From Anaerolineales bacterium UBA2232 (GTDB lineage Bacteria; Chloroflexota; Anaerolineae; UBA2200), in contig DDYO01000302.1 of assembly GCA_002348045.1 (NCBI GenBank), forward strand, positions 313-22,276: 21,964 nucleotides of DNA, given 5' to 3'. Every line of letters starts with the position of its first letter. Position 1 is the first letter of the stretch. The notes beneath the pieces were generated by a model. That model saw only the letters and a program-made list of their open reading frames with translations, ran no database searches and was not told the DNA's origin. A program made the position numbers and the translations under genes. Positions 6,834-15,149 of this stretch are shown here, piece after piece.

Positions 6834-7811
6834 ATGGCCGATCCAAGAGCCGTTGCTGAAAGCTTGGTGCACAACGTCGAAAAAGTCATCCTCGGCAAGC
6901 GCGAGGTGATTGAACAGACCATCATCTGTCTTCTGTGTCGCGGGCATCTGCTTATTGAGGATGTGCCTGGGGTTGGCAAGACCATGTTGGCCAAGGCCAT
7001 TGCCAAGTCCATTGACTGCACCTTCAAGCGTATCCAGTTCACACCGGACTTACTCCCCGGCGACGTCACCGGGGTCTCGGTGTTCAACGAGAAGAATCGG
7101 GAGTTTGAGTTTCGTCCCGGCCCCGTGCTCTCGCAGATCGTTCTCACCGACGAAATCAACCGAGCAACGCCGAAGACACAGTCAGCGCTGTTGGAGGCCA
7201 TGGAGGAACGACAGGTTACCGTCGATGGCGTAACGCACCTCACCCCCGAGCCCTTTTTGGTCATTGCCACTCAGAACCCCATTGAGTACGAGGGCACGTT
7301 TCCCCTTCCCGAGGCACAGCTGGATCGATTCCTAATGCGCGTCGGTCTGGGCTATCCATCCCGGGACGATGAGATGAGCATCATGGATGCGCAGCAGTTT
7401 GTTCACCCCATCATGAATACCGAGCAGGTGGTTTCCGTAGATGACCTTCGGTCGGCCCAGGAAGCAATCAAGCAAACGTACGTTGATCCCTTGGTCAAGG
7501 AGTACATCATCAGTCTGGTCGTGGCCACCCGCAAACATCCCGACGTATACCTGGGAGCCAGTCCCCGCGGGTCGCTGGCCTTGTTTCGAACGGGACAGGC
7601 GCGCGCCATCATACTGGGCCGCGATTACGTCACGCCTGATGACATCAAGGCCCTGGCTGGCCCAACGCTAGCCCACCGCATCATCATCAGCCCGGCAGCC
7701 CGCATCAAGAATGTCGACTCCCGCCAGATTGTGGACGAGATCCTGCGTTCGGTGCCCGTACCTGGCACCCGAGTGCGCAGTCCTGCTGGGCTCGACAGCA
7801 AAGAGCGTTAG
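6834..7811 (+). CDS. MoxR-family AAA+ ATPase
   Basis: A 325-residue cytoplasmic AAA+ ATPase of the MoxR type, thought to act as a chaperone that matures or activates partner proteins, often with a DUF58 protein encoded next door. Visible motifs are Walker A PGVGKT (45-50), Walker [10 protein letters not shown] (102-110, Asp106-Glu107), sensor 1 IATQNP (144-149), the EAQLDRF segment (160-166) and the sensor 2 region GASPRGS (241-247). The start at 6834 gives the usual family length and has GGGGGTG 6-7 bases upstream; an in-frame ATG at 6774 lies inside the promoter. The DUF58 gene follows after 29 bases. The specific client is not apparent. Confidence 0.93.
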   Translation: MADPRAVAESLVHNVEKVILGKREVIEQTIICLLCRGHLLIEDVPGVGKTMLAKAIAKSIDCTFKRIQFTPDLLPGDVTGVSVFNEKNREFEFRPGPVLSQIVLTDEINRATPKTQSALLEAMEERQVTVDGVTHLTPEPFLVIATQNPIEYEGTFPLPEAQLDRFLMRVGLGYPSRDDEMSIMDAQQFVHPIMNTEQVVSVDDLRSAQEAIKQTYVDPLVKEYIISLVVATRKHPDVYLGASPRGSLALFRTGQARAIILGRDYVTPDDIKALAGPTLAHRIIISPAARIKNVDSRQIVDEILRSVPVPGTRVRSPAGLDSKER

Positions 7812-7840
7812 CGGCAGGCCGAGCGACGTAGGAGACGATA

Positions 7841-9091
7841 TTGGTGAAGCGCAGTTGGCCGGTGCTGGTGATTCTCGTGATCATCGTGCTGCAGGCTCTT
7901 GCGACCGGACGTGCTCTGTTCTTCAACCTCGCCTACTTGCTCGGTGCCCTGGTCGGGGTATCATTCTTCTGGTCATGGTCCAACGTTCGGCGGATGCAGG
8001 TCGTTCGGGAAACCCGGTCGCATCGTTCACAGGTCGGCCAGATCGCCGAGGAACGATTCTTGGTTCGGAACCTAAGCATGCTGCCCAAGCTCTGGGTAGA
8101 AGTCCGCGACCATTCTGACCTTCCTGGGCATCATGCCAGTTGGGTGGTGAGCACCCTCCCTGGCCGAAGGTCACGTGGTTGGGCCGTGCGCACCATGTGC
8201 AGGCGACGGGGGCGGTACCGTCTGGGCCCTCTTACTCTCATGAGCAGCGATCCCTTCGGTCTCTTCGAGCAACGCAAACACTTCCCAGCCACCTCTTCCA
8301 TCGTGGTCTATCCATGGACCGAGGAGCTGCCGTCGTTTGATCTGAGCAGCGGTGAGGTGGAGGGAGGCGCGGCCGCCCGCCGGCGTACCCACTATGTCAC
8401 CACCGACGTCAGCGGCATGCGCGACTACTTTCCAGGAGATGGATTGAATCGCATTCATTGGCCCTCCACTGCGCGAGCGGGCCGGCTGATCGTCAAAGAG
8501 TTTGAGCTCGATCCCAGCGCGGACGTGTGGCTGTTTGTGGATATGCAAGGTTTAGTACAGGCCGATCGGCTCTGGCAGGGGGAGCAGCCCCCATCCCATT
8601 CTCTGGCTCCCAGCCGGCCTACCCTCGAGCCATCCACAGAGGAGTATGCAGTCGCCATTGCCGCCTCCCTTGCCAGGCACTTCCTCGGCCGCGGCCGCAG
8701 TGTTGGCTTGGTGGCTTTCGGTCACCGGCGGGAAGCTGTGCCTCCCGATCGCGGTGAGCGCCAGATGACCAAAGTAATGGAAGCCCTTGCGGCAATCCGC
8801 GCCATTGGGAGCATCCCCATCGCCCAGATCATTGCTGCGGAGGGACGAGCCCTCCACCGCAATACTTCAGCCATCGTCATCACTCCGTCCACCGACAAGA
8901 CCTGGGTGGACAGCTTGCGCGACCTAAAGCGACGCGGCATCCGAGGACTGGCAGTGGTTCTGGATGCAACATCCTTTGGCCGCGCGTCAGAAACCGACGC
9001 CTTGATGGCAGCCCTGGCCCTCAATGGCATCCCGGCCCGTCGGGTTCGCGAAGGGGATTCACTCTCAACAGCGCTGGCATCGGCGTCATGA
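7841..9091 (+). CDS. DUF58 domain protein with N-terminal membrane segments
   Basis: A 416-residue protein with two hydrophobic segments near the N-terminus (about 7-20 and 27-45) and a DUF58 core marked by YFPGDGLNRIHWPSTARAG (about 198-215), followed by a von Willebrand A-like fold region with WLFVDMQ and SVGLVAFG. DUF58 proteins usually sit beside MoxR and are thought to be its membrane-linked partner. Translation appears to start at TTG 7841, or at GTG 7844 directly after, with AGGAG 6 bases upstream. Many MoxR-DUF58 operons continue with a transglutaminase-like membrane protein; here the next gene is instead an exonuclease-like fusion. Confidence 0.88.
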   Translation: MVKRSWPVLVILVIIVLQALATGRALFFNLAYLLGALVGVSFFWSWSNVRRMQVVRETRSHRSQVGQIAEERFLVRNLSMLPKLWVEVRDHSDLPGHHASWVVSTLPGRRSRGWAVRTMCRRRGRYRLGPLTLMSSDPFGLFEQRKHFPATSSIVVYPWTEELPSFDLSSGEVEGGAAARRRTHYVTTDVSGMRDYFPGDGLNRIHWPSTARAGRLIVKEFELDPSADVWLFVDMQGLVQADRLWQGEQPPSHSLAPSRPTLEPSTEEYAVAIAASLARHFLGRGRSVGLVAFGHRREAVPPDRGERQMTKVMEALAAIRAIGSIPIAQIIAAEGRALHRNTSAIVITPSTDKTWVDSLRDLKRRGIRGLAVVLDATSFGRASETDALMAALALNGIPARRVREGDSLSTALASAS

Positions 9092-9113
9092 GCACTGCGG
9101 CATTCATCGGGCC

Positions 9114-10736
9114 ATGGACAGACTAGACTCATTCGACGCCGTTGAGCCAGTGGCACCGCCGTTTGACCTGTCAGCGGGATTAGAAAGCCTCGGCGTTCAG
9201 CGGGGCGCCAGTTACCTTCGGGTTCGTCCAAGCCCTCGCGCAACCCGATGCCAAGGTCTGGGCCTTTCCGGGCGCGAGATCAGGACCGCTCTTGGCTCAT
9301 CCTATGTCGTCGAAACCAGTTATCCCCTGCATTATGTGCACGGCTTGTACCGGCTTGACTCGCTCTTGGGACACACGGCCGTGTCACCGCGCCTCGCCCG
9401 ACTTTCCGACGATGCGAGGTGCTCGCAACTGGACTACCGCACGGCTGTCTTCCTTGACATCGAAACGACTGGCCTCGGGTCAGGGGCGGGAACATACGCC
9501 TTTCTGGTGGGCATCGGCACTTTTGCGGCAGACGAGTTTTGTTTGCGCCAATACTTCCTGCGTGATCTTTGCGAAGAAAGCGCACTCTTGTATGCTCTCG
9601 ACGAGCAACTTTGCGACCGAGAGTGGTGGGTCTCGTTCAATGGGCGCGCGTTTGATCTGCCCGTCTTGAACACACGCTATGTCTGCGCCCACCAGACGTT
9701 GCCGCTGGCCCATTCGCCGCATCTTGATCTTCTCTTTTCCGCTCGCCGACTCTGGCGGCGCAGATTGGGGTCTTGCGCACTGTCGTCCCTGGAGACCGGG
9801 GTTCTCGGTGTGGAGCGCCAAGGTGATGTCCCTGGCTGGCTCATTCCTGAGGTCTACTTTGAGTATCTGAGGAGCGGTGATGGGGAGCCGCTTCAGGGTA
9901 TCTTTGATCATAATACCAGCGACATCCTCTCCATGGTCACCCTCACAGCACTCGCCAACAGGCTATTGGAGAGCACGAGCTGGGACGCCGAGCTGCACCC
10001 ACTCGATCAGTTGAGCGCCGCGGTCAGCCTCGAAGCCATTCGTGAGATTGCCTCCGCCCAAGCGCTGTACCAAGGTGCCTGTGCAGCTTTGCCTTGCTCC
10101 GCCGACACAGATGTGGCGCTCCTGCGGCTGGGAGCGCTCTACAAGCGACAACGGGATTGGCTTCGTGCTCGAGACGTTTGGCAGCAGTTGCGTCAGCGCC
10201 GTCACCCTGTGGCGCTCGTCGAGTTGGCCAAGTATCACGAGCACCACCAGCGCGATTGGAACGAGGCCCTCGTGCTCACCAATGAGGCGCTCGCTCTGGA
10301 GCATCTGCCCGAGAAGGGCGAGTGCTCAGCTGCCGAACTGCAGGCGCGGCTGCGCCGACTCAAGGCCAAGGCTTCGGCGGGAGGGCTGATGACATTTCAC
10401 ATTGACTCCTACTCCTTCGGCAAGGTGTGCATCAGCGGGATCGCTTACGATTCGGATGTCCTAATCTTGCCGGGCGAGATTCGCCGAGGATGGCGGCGGC
10501 AGCAGGGGCACAGGCTGGTGCCTGAGGACCTTGCTGCAGCGTTGGACGCAAAGGTCAAGTGCATTGTGGTGGGCACTGGCAACCTCGGTATGATGAAGGT
10601 ACCTCAACACACCTTGGACACACTGACCGAGCAGGGCATACAGGTCGAGGTGTGCCGCACGTCGGAGGCCTGCCGCAGGTACAACGAGCTAGCCAACTCA
10701 CAGCCAGTTGCAGCGGCACTCCACCTCGCCTGTTGA
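9114..10736 (+). CDS. YprB-like RNase H-fold exonuclease fused through a helical repeat region to a Mth938 (DUF498) domain
   Basis: A single open frame of 540 residues with three parts. Residues about 110-282 are a YprB-type RNase H-like 3'-5' exonuclease domain: FLDIETTG (Asp115, Glu117), SFNGRAFDLPVL (Asp181) and HNTSDILSM (Asp270), which look like the catalytic acids. Residues about 300-420 are helical and TPR-like. Residues 426-540 match a complete Mth938/DUF498 domain, from MTFHIDSYSFGKVCISG through VVGTGNLGMMKVP to the terminal AAALHLAC, the usual length of the stand-alone family. The start ATG 9114 has only a weak ribosome site; an in-frame ATG at 9024 lies inside the DUF58 gene. An internal ATG at 10389, preceded by GGGAGGG, could also give a free Mth938 protein. 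Nuclease substrate unknown. Confidence 0.82.
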   Translation: MDRLDSFDAVEPVAPPFDLSAGLESLGVQRGASYLRVRPSPRATRCQGLGLSGREIRTALGSSYVVETSYPLHYVHGLYRLDSLLGHTAVSPRLARLSDDARCSQLDYRTAVFLDIETTGLGSGAGTYAFLVGIGTFAADEFCLRQYFLRDLCEESALLYALDEQLCDREWWVSFNGRAFDLPVLNTRYVCAHQTLPLAHSPHLDLLFSARRLWRRRLGSCALSSLETGVLGVERQGDVPGWLIPEVYFEYLRSGDGEPLQGIFDHNTSDILSMVTLTALANRLLESTSWDAELHPLDQLSAAVSLEAIREIASAQALYQGACAALPCSADTDVALLRLGALYKRQRDWLRARDVWQQLRQRRHPVALVELAKYHEHHQRDWNEALVLTNEALALEHLPEKGECSAAELQARLRRLKAKASAGGLMTFHIDSYSFGKVCISGIAYDSDVLILPGEIRRGWRRQQGHRLVPEDLAAALDAKVKCIVVGTGNLGMMKVPQHTLDTLTEQGIQVEVCRTSEACRRYNELANSQPVAAALHLAC

Positions 10737-10797
10737 TGACCACGAGCCGCCAGGTCCCAGGTGCCCACGCCATGCAGGCTCAACCGCGTTGGACGAT

Positions 10798-10819
10798 TGC
10801 AAAGCATCGACCCTTTGCA
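10798..10819 (+). promoter_or_regulatory. Inverted repeat upstream of the HAD hydrolase gene
   Basis: TGCAAAG (10798-10804) and CTTTGCA (10813-10819) are perfect 7-base arms around an 8-base loop, 17 bases before the ATG. It may be an operator or a leader hairpin. It is followed by GT-rich rather than T-rich sequence, so a terminator is less likely. No convincing promoter was found in the 100-base gap. Confidence 0.35.
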
Positions 10820-10836
10820 GCAAGGTTTGGTTTGAG

Positions 10837-11499
10837 ATGGCGAACGTCAACATGACCGATATGCGCGGCCCTATCAACGCTGTTATCTTTGACTTTGGCG
10901 GCGTACTCATGCGTACCGAGTCACAGACGCCCCGCATTCGCATGGCGACCCGATATGGCATGACTATCGGGGAGCTCACGGCTCTGGTCTTCGACAGCCC
11001 CGACAACCATCTAGTTGAGCTGGGAAAGCTCTCCACCGCACAGCACTGGTCACGCATATCGGAGTCACTCTGCCGACATCAGTCCGGGGACCCCGAGGTA
11101 CTGCGCCGCGAGTTCTTCAGCGGCGACGCACTTGATCTCGCTCTGATGCGGTATATCAGTGCGCTGCGCAGCCTCTGCAAGACCGCCTTGCTGAGCAACG
11201 CGGGAGAAGCGCTGCTGGACCAGATAGCCGATCTAGGCATTGCCAGCTGCTTTGATGCCGTCATTGTATCCGCCGCTGTAGGCGTGCGGAAGCCCTCGCC
11301 CGAGATCTTTCAAATAGCCCTGTCCAGCGTCGGTGTCGAGCCTGATCGGACCGCTTTCGTTGATGACTCAGGTCCCAACATCGCCGCCGCCACTGCGCTG
11401 GGCATGCATGCGATCCGCTTCACCACCCGCCAAGATACCATCACGCAGCTCAACCAGCTGCTGCACTCCCACTGCCATAGGGACGGAGGACCAGCTTGA
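10837..11499 (+). CDS. HAD-superfamily hydrolase, subfamily IA
   Basis: About 220 residues. HAD motif I is VIFDFGGVL, where the usual second Asp of DxD is Gly, as in the epoxide-hydrolase N-terminal-like (sEH-N) and YihX-like HAD branch. Motif II is ALLSNAG, motif III contains the Lys in VRKPSPEIF, and motif IV is FVDDSGPNI. A phosphatase or dehalogenase-type reaction is expected; the substrate is unknown. Start choice is uncertain: ATG 10837 has a weak AAGG upstream, while 10852 and 10861 are in-frame alternatives nearer the fold; the frame also extends upstream to 10708 over the previous gene. The stop overlaps the TTG start of the next gene, so this is the first gene of a three-gene operon with two tandem acetyltransferases. 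Confidence 0.85.
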   Translation: MANVNMTDMRGPINAVIFDFGGVLMRTESQTPRIRMATRYGMTIGELTALVFDSPDNHLVELGKLSTAQHWSRISESLCRHQSGDPEVLRREFFSGDALDLALMRYISALRSLCKTALLSNAGEALLDQIADLGIASCFDAVIVSAAVGVRKPSPEIFQIALSSVGVEPDRTAFVDDSGPNIAAATALGMHAIRFTTRQDTITQLNQLLHSHCHRDGGPA

Positions 11500-12476
11500 C
11501 CGAATACACTGTGCGCCCGTTCTGCCAGGAGGATATCGCAGCCCTGGTGCGATTGATTAACGAATCCGATCGGTGCGACCGCTCCGGGAGCGCCACAACG
11601 GTAGCCCGGTTTCGCCAGGTCCTGAACACCACCAAGCGACCGCCCGAAAGCGATGTCCTGGTGGCCGAGGCGCAAGGGCACGTCGTGGGATATGTGCGTC
11701 TGGTGACTGTACACCGGGAGATCGAGAATCGCGTGCGGGCGGCGGGCGTCGTGCACCCCGACTGGCGCCGCAGGGGCATTGGCTCCCTCCTCATGGCCCG
11801 CGCCGAAGACAAGGCCGCCGAACTAGACAGCCATCTCCCTCTGTGCCTGGACATGGGAGTCCGGGATAGCGCCATAGGGGTTGCCAACCTGGCTGAATCT
11901 CTTGGGATGCACGCCGTGCGCCACTGTCTCCATATGGAGGTGCACAACCTGGCCTCATTGCCCTCTGTCGACATGCCACCGGGATTCTCCCTTCTGCCGT
12001 TCGTACCCGGTCAGCACGATGAGGCGTTTGCGGAGGCGCTTACCGATGCCTTTGCCGATCACTGGGGCGCTTCTCCACACACCGTGGAAAGAGAGCGTCA
12101 AAGGCAGGGAGCGCCGGGGTTCCGAGCTGAGAACACCCTGATGGCTGTGGAAGCTACAGAAACCATTGCCGGCCTGTGCATCGTGCTGATCGATCCTTCC
12201 TCCGGAGAGCCGCCCCTGATCGATGATCTCGGGGTTCGTCCCAGATTCAGGCGGCGCGGCCTGGGCAGAGCACTGCTGTACGCCGGGCTCCACCTCATCC
12301 GGTCTCAGGGCCATTGCCGGGCATCCCTCGTCGTGGATGCTGCCAACCCACACCAGGCACTGAAGCTGTACGAGTCCGCGGGATTCATCGTCGTTAACCG
12401 CACGACACTCTATAGCAAGCGGCTCGACCCAGAATCTGACGTTGCGAACAGCAGCGTCACCAAGCACTCAAAGTGA
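11496..12476 (+). CDS. Tandem GNAT acetyltransferase (two domains)
   Basis: A 326-residue protein with two GNAT N-acetyltransferase domains, an architecture shared with mycothiol synthase (MshD) but also with many uncharacterised proteins. The acetyl-CoA pyrophosphate loops are intact in both halves: HPDWRRRGIGSLL (about 88-100) and RPRFRRRGLGRALL (about 246-259). The second half ends with the usual VVDAANPHQALKLYESAGF helix-strand segment. The likely start is TTG 11496, overlapping the HAD stop as TTGA, with GGAGG about 7 bases upstream. The next gene is a diverged copy of the same architecture. The acceptor substrate cannot be told from sequence, and I see nothing that specifically indicates mycothiol. 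Confidence 0.87.
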   Translation: MTEYTVRPFCQEDIAALVRLINESDRCDRSGSATTVARFRQVLNTTKRPPESDVLVAEAQGHVVGYVRLVTVHREIENRVRAAGVVHPDWRRRGIGSLLMARAEDKAAELDSHLPLCLDMGVRDSAIGVANLAESLGMHAVRHCLHMEVHNLASLPSVDMPPGFSLLPFVPGQHDEAFAEALTDAFADHWGASPHTVERERQRQGAPGFRAENTLMAVEATETIAGLCIVLIDPSSGEPPLIDDLGVRPRFRRRGLGRALLYAGLHLIRSQGHCRASLVVDAANPHQALKLYESAGFIVVNRTTLYSKRLDPESDVANSSVTKHSK

Positions 12477-12483
12477 GGGCATG

Positions 12484-13431
12484 ATGCCAGCAGACAACAT
12501 CCCACCCATTCGTCCCTACTGCCCAAGCGATTCCTCTGCCCTCATCGGGCTGCTGAACGACTGCCTAACAGCCGATGCCTCGCCGGATGGTGTGACTCTT
12601 GACTTTGGATTGCCCGGGCTCTCCTGCCTTTCGGACGCGACCGATCGTGGCTGCCACGTTTGCCATGCCGAGGGTGAGCTGGCTGCCGCCGTGTGGATTG
12701 ACCGCGAGGTCGGAGCGCGTCACATAGGCCACCTGTATATACGACCCAAGTGGCGAACGCAGGCCTTGGCGCGAGCACTGCTCCAGATCGCTTTCCACCA
12801 CGCCCAGGGGTTCCCCGAGGCAGCCTTCGATGTCAGTGTCACCCCCGGAGAGCGCTTCCAGCGCGAGGCCCTTACCGCCCTTGGCTTCCGACACGTTCGC
12901 ACCTGGTGGCGAATGCGCGTTATGCTTGAGGACTCTCGTGCTGTCCAATGGCCGCCGGGCCTCAGCATCCGCTCATTCCGACCCGGAAGCGATGAGGTAA
13001 TGCTGACCCAATTGGTGAATCAGGTCTTTAGCGACGAATGGGGTGAAGGTGTCCGCAGCCTGCAGGACATGCAGGAGACGGTTGGCCAAGCGGTCTTTGA
13101 CCCCGACCTGCTGCTCTTCCTGGAGGACTGTGGAAGGGTAGTGGGTTATTCGTGGAGCTGGATAGACCAGCAGAAGATCGCGCTGTTGGGTAGATCCTGC
13201 GCGTTCATCAGCAATCTGGGCGTGGTGGCCTCCGACAGAGGTCGTGGGCTGGGTCGCATCCTGCTCCTCCACACTCTGAGTCAATTGCGGGCTCGGGGCA
13301 TGACAGAGGCTGAGCTCGACGTAGACGCGCCCAATGTCCCTGCGCGACACCTGTATGCCTCAGTCGGCTTCGTCGACATCGTGGAGCAGCAGTGGCACCG
13401 AAGGCTGCTGAGCGTAAGGTGCTCCCTTTGA
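12484..13431 (+). CDS. Tandem GNAT acetyltransferase, paralogue of the preceding gene
   Basis: About 315 residues with two GNAT domains. The C-terminal domain keeps the acetyl-CoA loop (ASDRGRGLGRILL) and the DVDAPNVPARHLYASVGF segment. The N-terminal domain has a degraded loop (RPKWRTQALARALL), with Ala in place of the conserved Gly, so it may not bind acetyl-CoA. It shares a PPG(F/L)S..F.PG pattern and a following F.D.WG motif with the upstream gene at the start of the second domain, which points to duplication. ATG 12484 is preferred over ATG 12481 because GAGGG then lies 4 bases upstream; both are in frame. The gene starts 7 bases after the previous stop. It ends 14 bases from the convergent peptidase gene, with no clear terminator between. 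Confidence 0.85.
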   Translation: MPADNIPPIRPYCPSDSSALIGLLNDCLTADASPDGVTLDFGLPGLSCLSDATDRGCHVCHAEGELAAAVWIDREVGARHIGHLYIRPKWRTQALARALLQIAFHHAQGFPEAAFDVSVTPGERFQREALTALGFRHVRTWWRMRVMLEDSRAVQWPPGLSIRSFRPGSDEVMLTQLVNQVFSDEWGEGVRSLQDMQETVGQAVFDPDLLLFLEDCGRVVGYSWSWIDQQKIALLGRSCAFISNLGVVASDRGRGLGRILLLHTLSQLRARGMTEAELDVDAPNVPARHLYASVGFVDIVEQQWHRRLLSVRCSL

Positions 13432-13445
13432 CACCAAGCGCCGAG

Positions 13446-14990
13446 CTATCCCAGGATCCACTTCTCATAGAGCTCTGACAGGTTCTCCCCAGAGATCCCC
13501 CCCAGAACCGCCAGCAAATCATCCTGCGTTACGACACCATACATATTTCTCTGCAAATAGGCGCGGAGAGCTTCCAGCATCAGGTCATAGCCCAGTTGTT
13601 CCCGCACATGGTAGAAGAACAACGCGCCTTTGCCGTAGACGATGGGCCCGTAATCCTGGGGATCAAAGGCAGCTACCGGCTGGTTCACCACGGCATCCCG
13701 GCCACGCTGCAACGCCGCCTCATAGGGCCCAGCGACATAGGTCCGGAACGCCAACTCAGCCCGATCGCGTCCATACACGTGATCATAGTAGTAGAAGGTG
13801 CTGTAGTTGGTCAGACTTTCATCCAGCCAGGGTTTGTTGACCTGGTCGTTTCCCACCAATCCATACCACCACTGATGAGCAACCTCGTGGGCAACGAGGA
13901 ACTCCAGCGATTCACCAGACTGCCGGTAAGAGTCACTGCCCAGGAGCACCAACCCCGGAAACTCCATTCCTCCCGGAATCGGCGCTTCCAGTACGTCGAA
14001 CTCATAGTACGGATAGACCCCAAACGCCTGCTGGTACGCCCTGATGGCGTCGCGGGCATATCCAAGCACGGCTTCGCCCGTTTCTCGATGCTCCGGCCTG
14101 TAGTACGAGTTGACAGCAATCTGGCCGACCGTTGCCGAAGCCTTCTCCAGGTTCGCAGAAGAAGCGATCATAAAGTCGCGCATGGGGCCGCTCACGCACG
14201 TCCAAGTGACCGTGCCGTCGCCGTTGTCCTTCTGGTCGATCGTTTGGCCCGAGGTGACCAGAGTGGCCGTGACCGGAATCGTTACGTCAACCGAAAACAG
14301 CCCAATCTCCGAGTACGTGGCATCCCCGTAGTTGGGTCCGACATCCATGTTCCATCCATCCTCGTCATGTACGGCGACCATGGCATAGACGTTGGACAGA
14401 AGGAGTATTCCATCCTGGTAGTTAAAGGTGCCGTATCCACGAGGTTGGCCCACCGGCACTTGGACGCTGTACTCGAGCACCACATCGGCGGCCTCATCGG
14501 GCTGGAGTGCATGATCAAGAGCTACGACAAGGGCCGTGCCCTGGGATTCGAGCCCGTGTGACGCTTCGACGCCAAATGCCGTCACTCTTCCGAATCTTAC
14601 ATTGGGCTCCTCGCCGGGAACATTTGACCACAGGCGAAAGACTAACGCATCCAGGGACTTGCCAAGTCGGTTCAGGTAGTGCGTATGCTGAACGACCTCA
14701 AGCCGAGGTTGCGGATCCATCACCACCCTGAGCTGGATATGGTAGCACGCCGCATAGTCCACACTCCCTAGGTCGACTTTGGCCGCAGGTTGCATGGCCG
14801 GCTCGTGTCGGTAAGGATCGCACAGGTCAAACGCAGGCACTGGCGCTGACGCCGGCGTTGCCGATGCTGTTGGCGTCGAGGACTCACGCTCCAAAGTCCT
14901 CCCGCAGGAAGCCAGTCCCAGGACCATCGTCAGTGCTAGCGAACAGGCCAGCGCTAGGCAGCTTCCGGAGAACCATGTCTTGTTTTGCAT
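13446..14990 (-). CDS. Lipoprotein M1-family zinc metallopeptidase
   Basis: A 514-residue predicted extracytoplasmic, lipid-anchored peptidase. The signal sequence runs to a lipobox LASC (Cys29), then a short Ser/Thr/Pro-rich linker (about 38-52). The M1 zinc site is complete: HEVAH (His368, Glu369, His372) and Glu391 in WLDESLTNY, with the exopeptidase-type motif GGMEFPG (340-346) upstream in place of the classic GAMEN. The start is set at ATG 14990. In-frame ATG 15008 has a good GGAGG, but it lies upstream of the predicted transcription start from the TATAAT at 15003-14998, so a leaderless start at 14990 is the simpler reading. It is transcribed divergently from the PBP1A gene. The true substrate may be peptides from outside the cell. 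Confidence 0.9.
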   Translation of the reverse strand: MQNKTWFSGSCLALACSLALTMVLGLASCGRTLERESSTPTASATPASAPVPAFDLCDPYRHEPAMQPAAKVDLGSVDYAACYHIQLRVVMDPQPRLEVVQHTHYLNRLGKSLDALVFRLWSNVPGEEPNVRFGRVTAFGVEASHGLESQGTALVVALDHALQPDEAADVVLEYSVQVPVGQPRGYGTFNYQDGILLLSNVYAMVAVHDEDGWNMDVGPNYGDATYSEIGLFSVDVTIPVTATLVTSGQTIDQKDNGDGTVTWTCVSGPMRDFMIASSANLEKASATVGQIAVNSYYRPEHRETGEAVLGYARDAIRAYQQAFGVYPYYEFDVLEAPIPGGMEFPGLVLLGSDSYRQSGESLEFLVAHEVAHQWWYGLVGNDQVNKPWLDESLTNYSTFYYYDHVYGRDRAELAFRTYVAGPYEAALQRGRDAVVNQPVAAFDPQDYGPIVYGKGALFFYHVREQLGYDLMLEALRAYLQRNMYGVVTQDDLLAVLGGISGENLSELYEKWILG

Positions 14991-14997
14991 GCGGCCG

Positions 14998-15026
14998 ATT
15001 ATACCCATCCCGCCTCCCCCGGACAA
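14998..15026 (-). promoter_or_regulatory. Promoter of the M1 peptidase gene
   Basis: On the minus strand TTGTCC (15026-15021), a 17-base spacer and a perfect TATAAT (15003-14998). The predicted start, about 14991, is at or next to ATG 14990, implying a leaderless or nearly leaderless message. Confidence 0.7.
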
Positions 15027-15038
15027 GCGCAGGCGTTT

Positions 15039-15067
15039 TTGTGCCCGGTCGGTCAACGCAGTATAAT
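15039..15067 (+). promoter_or_regulatory. Promoter of the PBP1A gene
   Basis: TTGTGC (15039-15044), a 17-base spacer and a perfect TATAAT (15062-15067). The -35 is weak (3 of 6). Its -35 is 12 bases from that of the divergent peptidase promoter. The leader to the ATG is about 75 bases. Confidence 0.7.
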
Positions 15068-15149
15068 CGTTACTCCATCATGGAACTCCAGGCCGCACCG
15101 TGCCGTCCTAGGGTCATTCTAAACTACCCGGAGGGCTCACAGCACCGTT

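Noticed and set aside
11496..13431. Mycothiol synthase (MshD) for the tandem GNAT proteins
   Set aside because: Only the two-domain layout is shared; no mycothiol gene is nearby and one domain is degraded, so a specific call is not justified.
13596..14561. Open frame of 321 codons on the plus strand
   Set aside because: Antisense to the M1 peptidase with its complete zinc site; its composition is that of a reversed coding strand.
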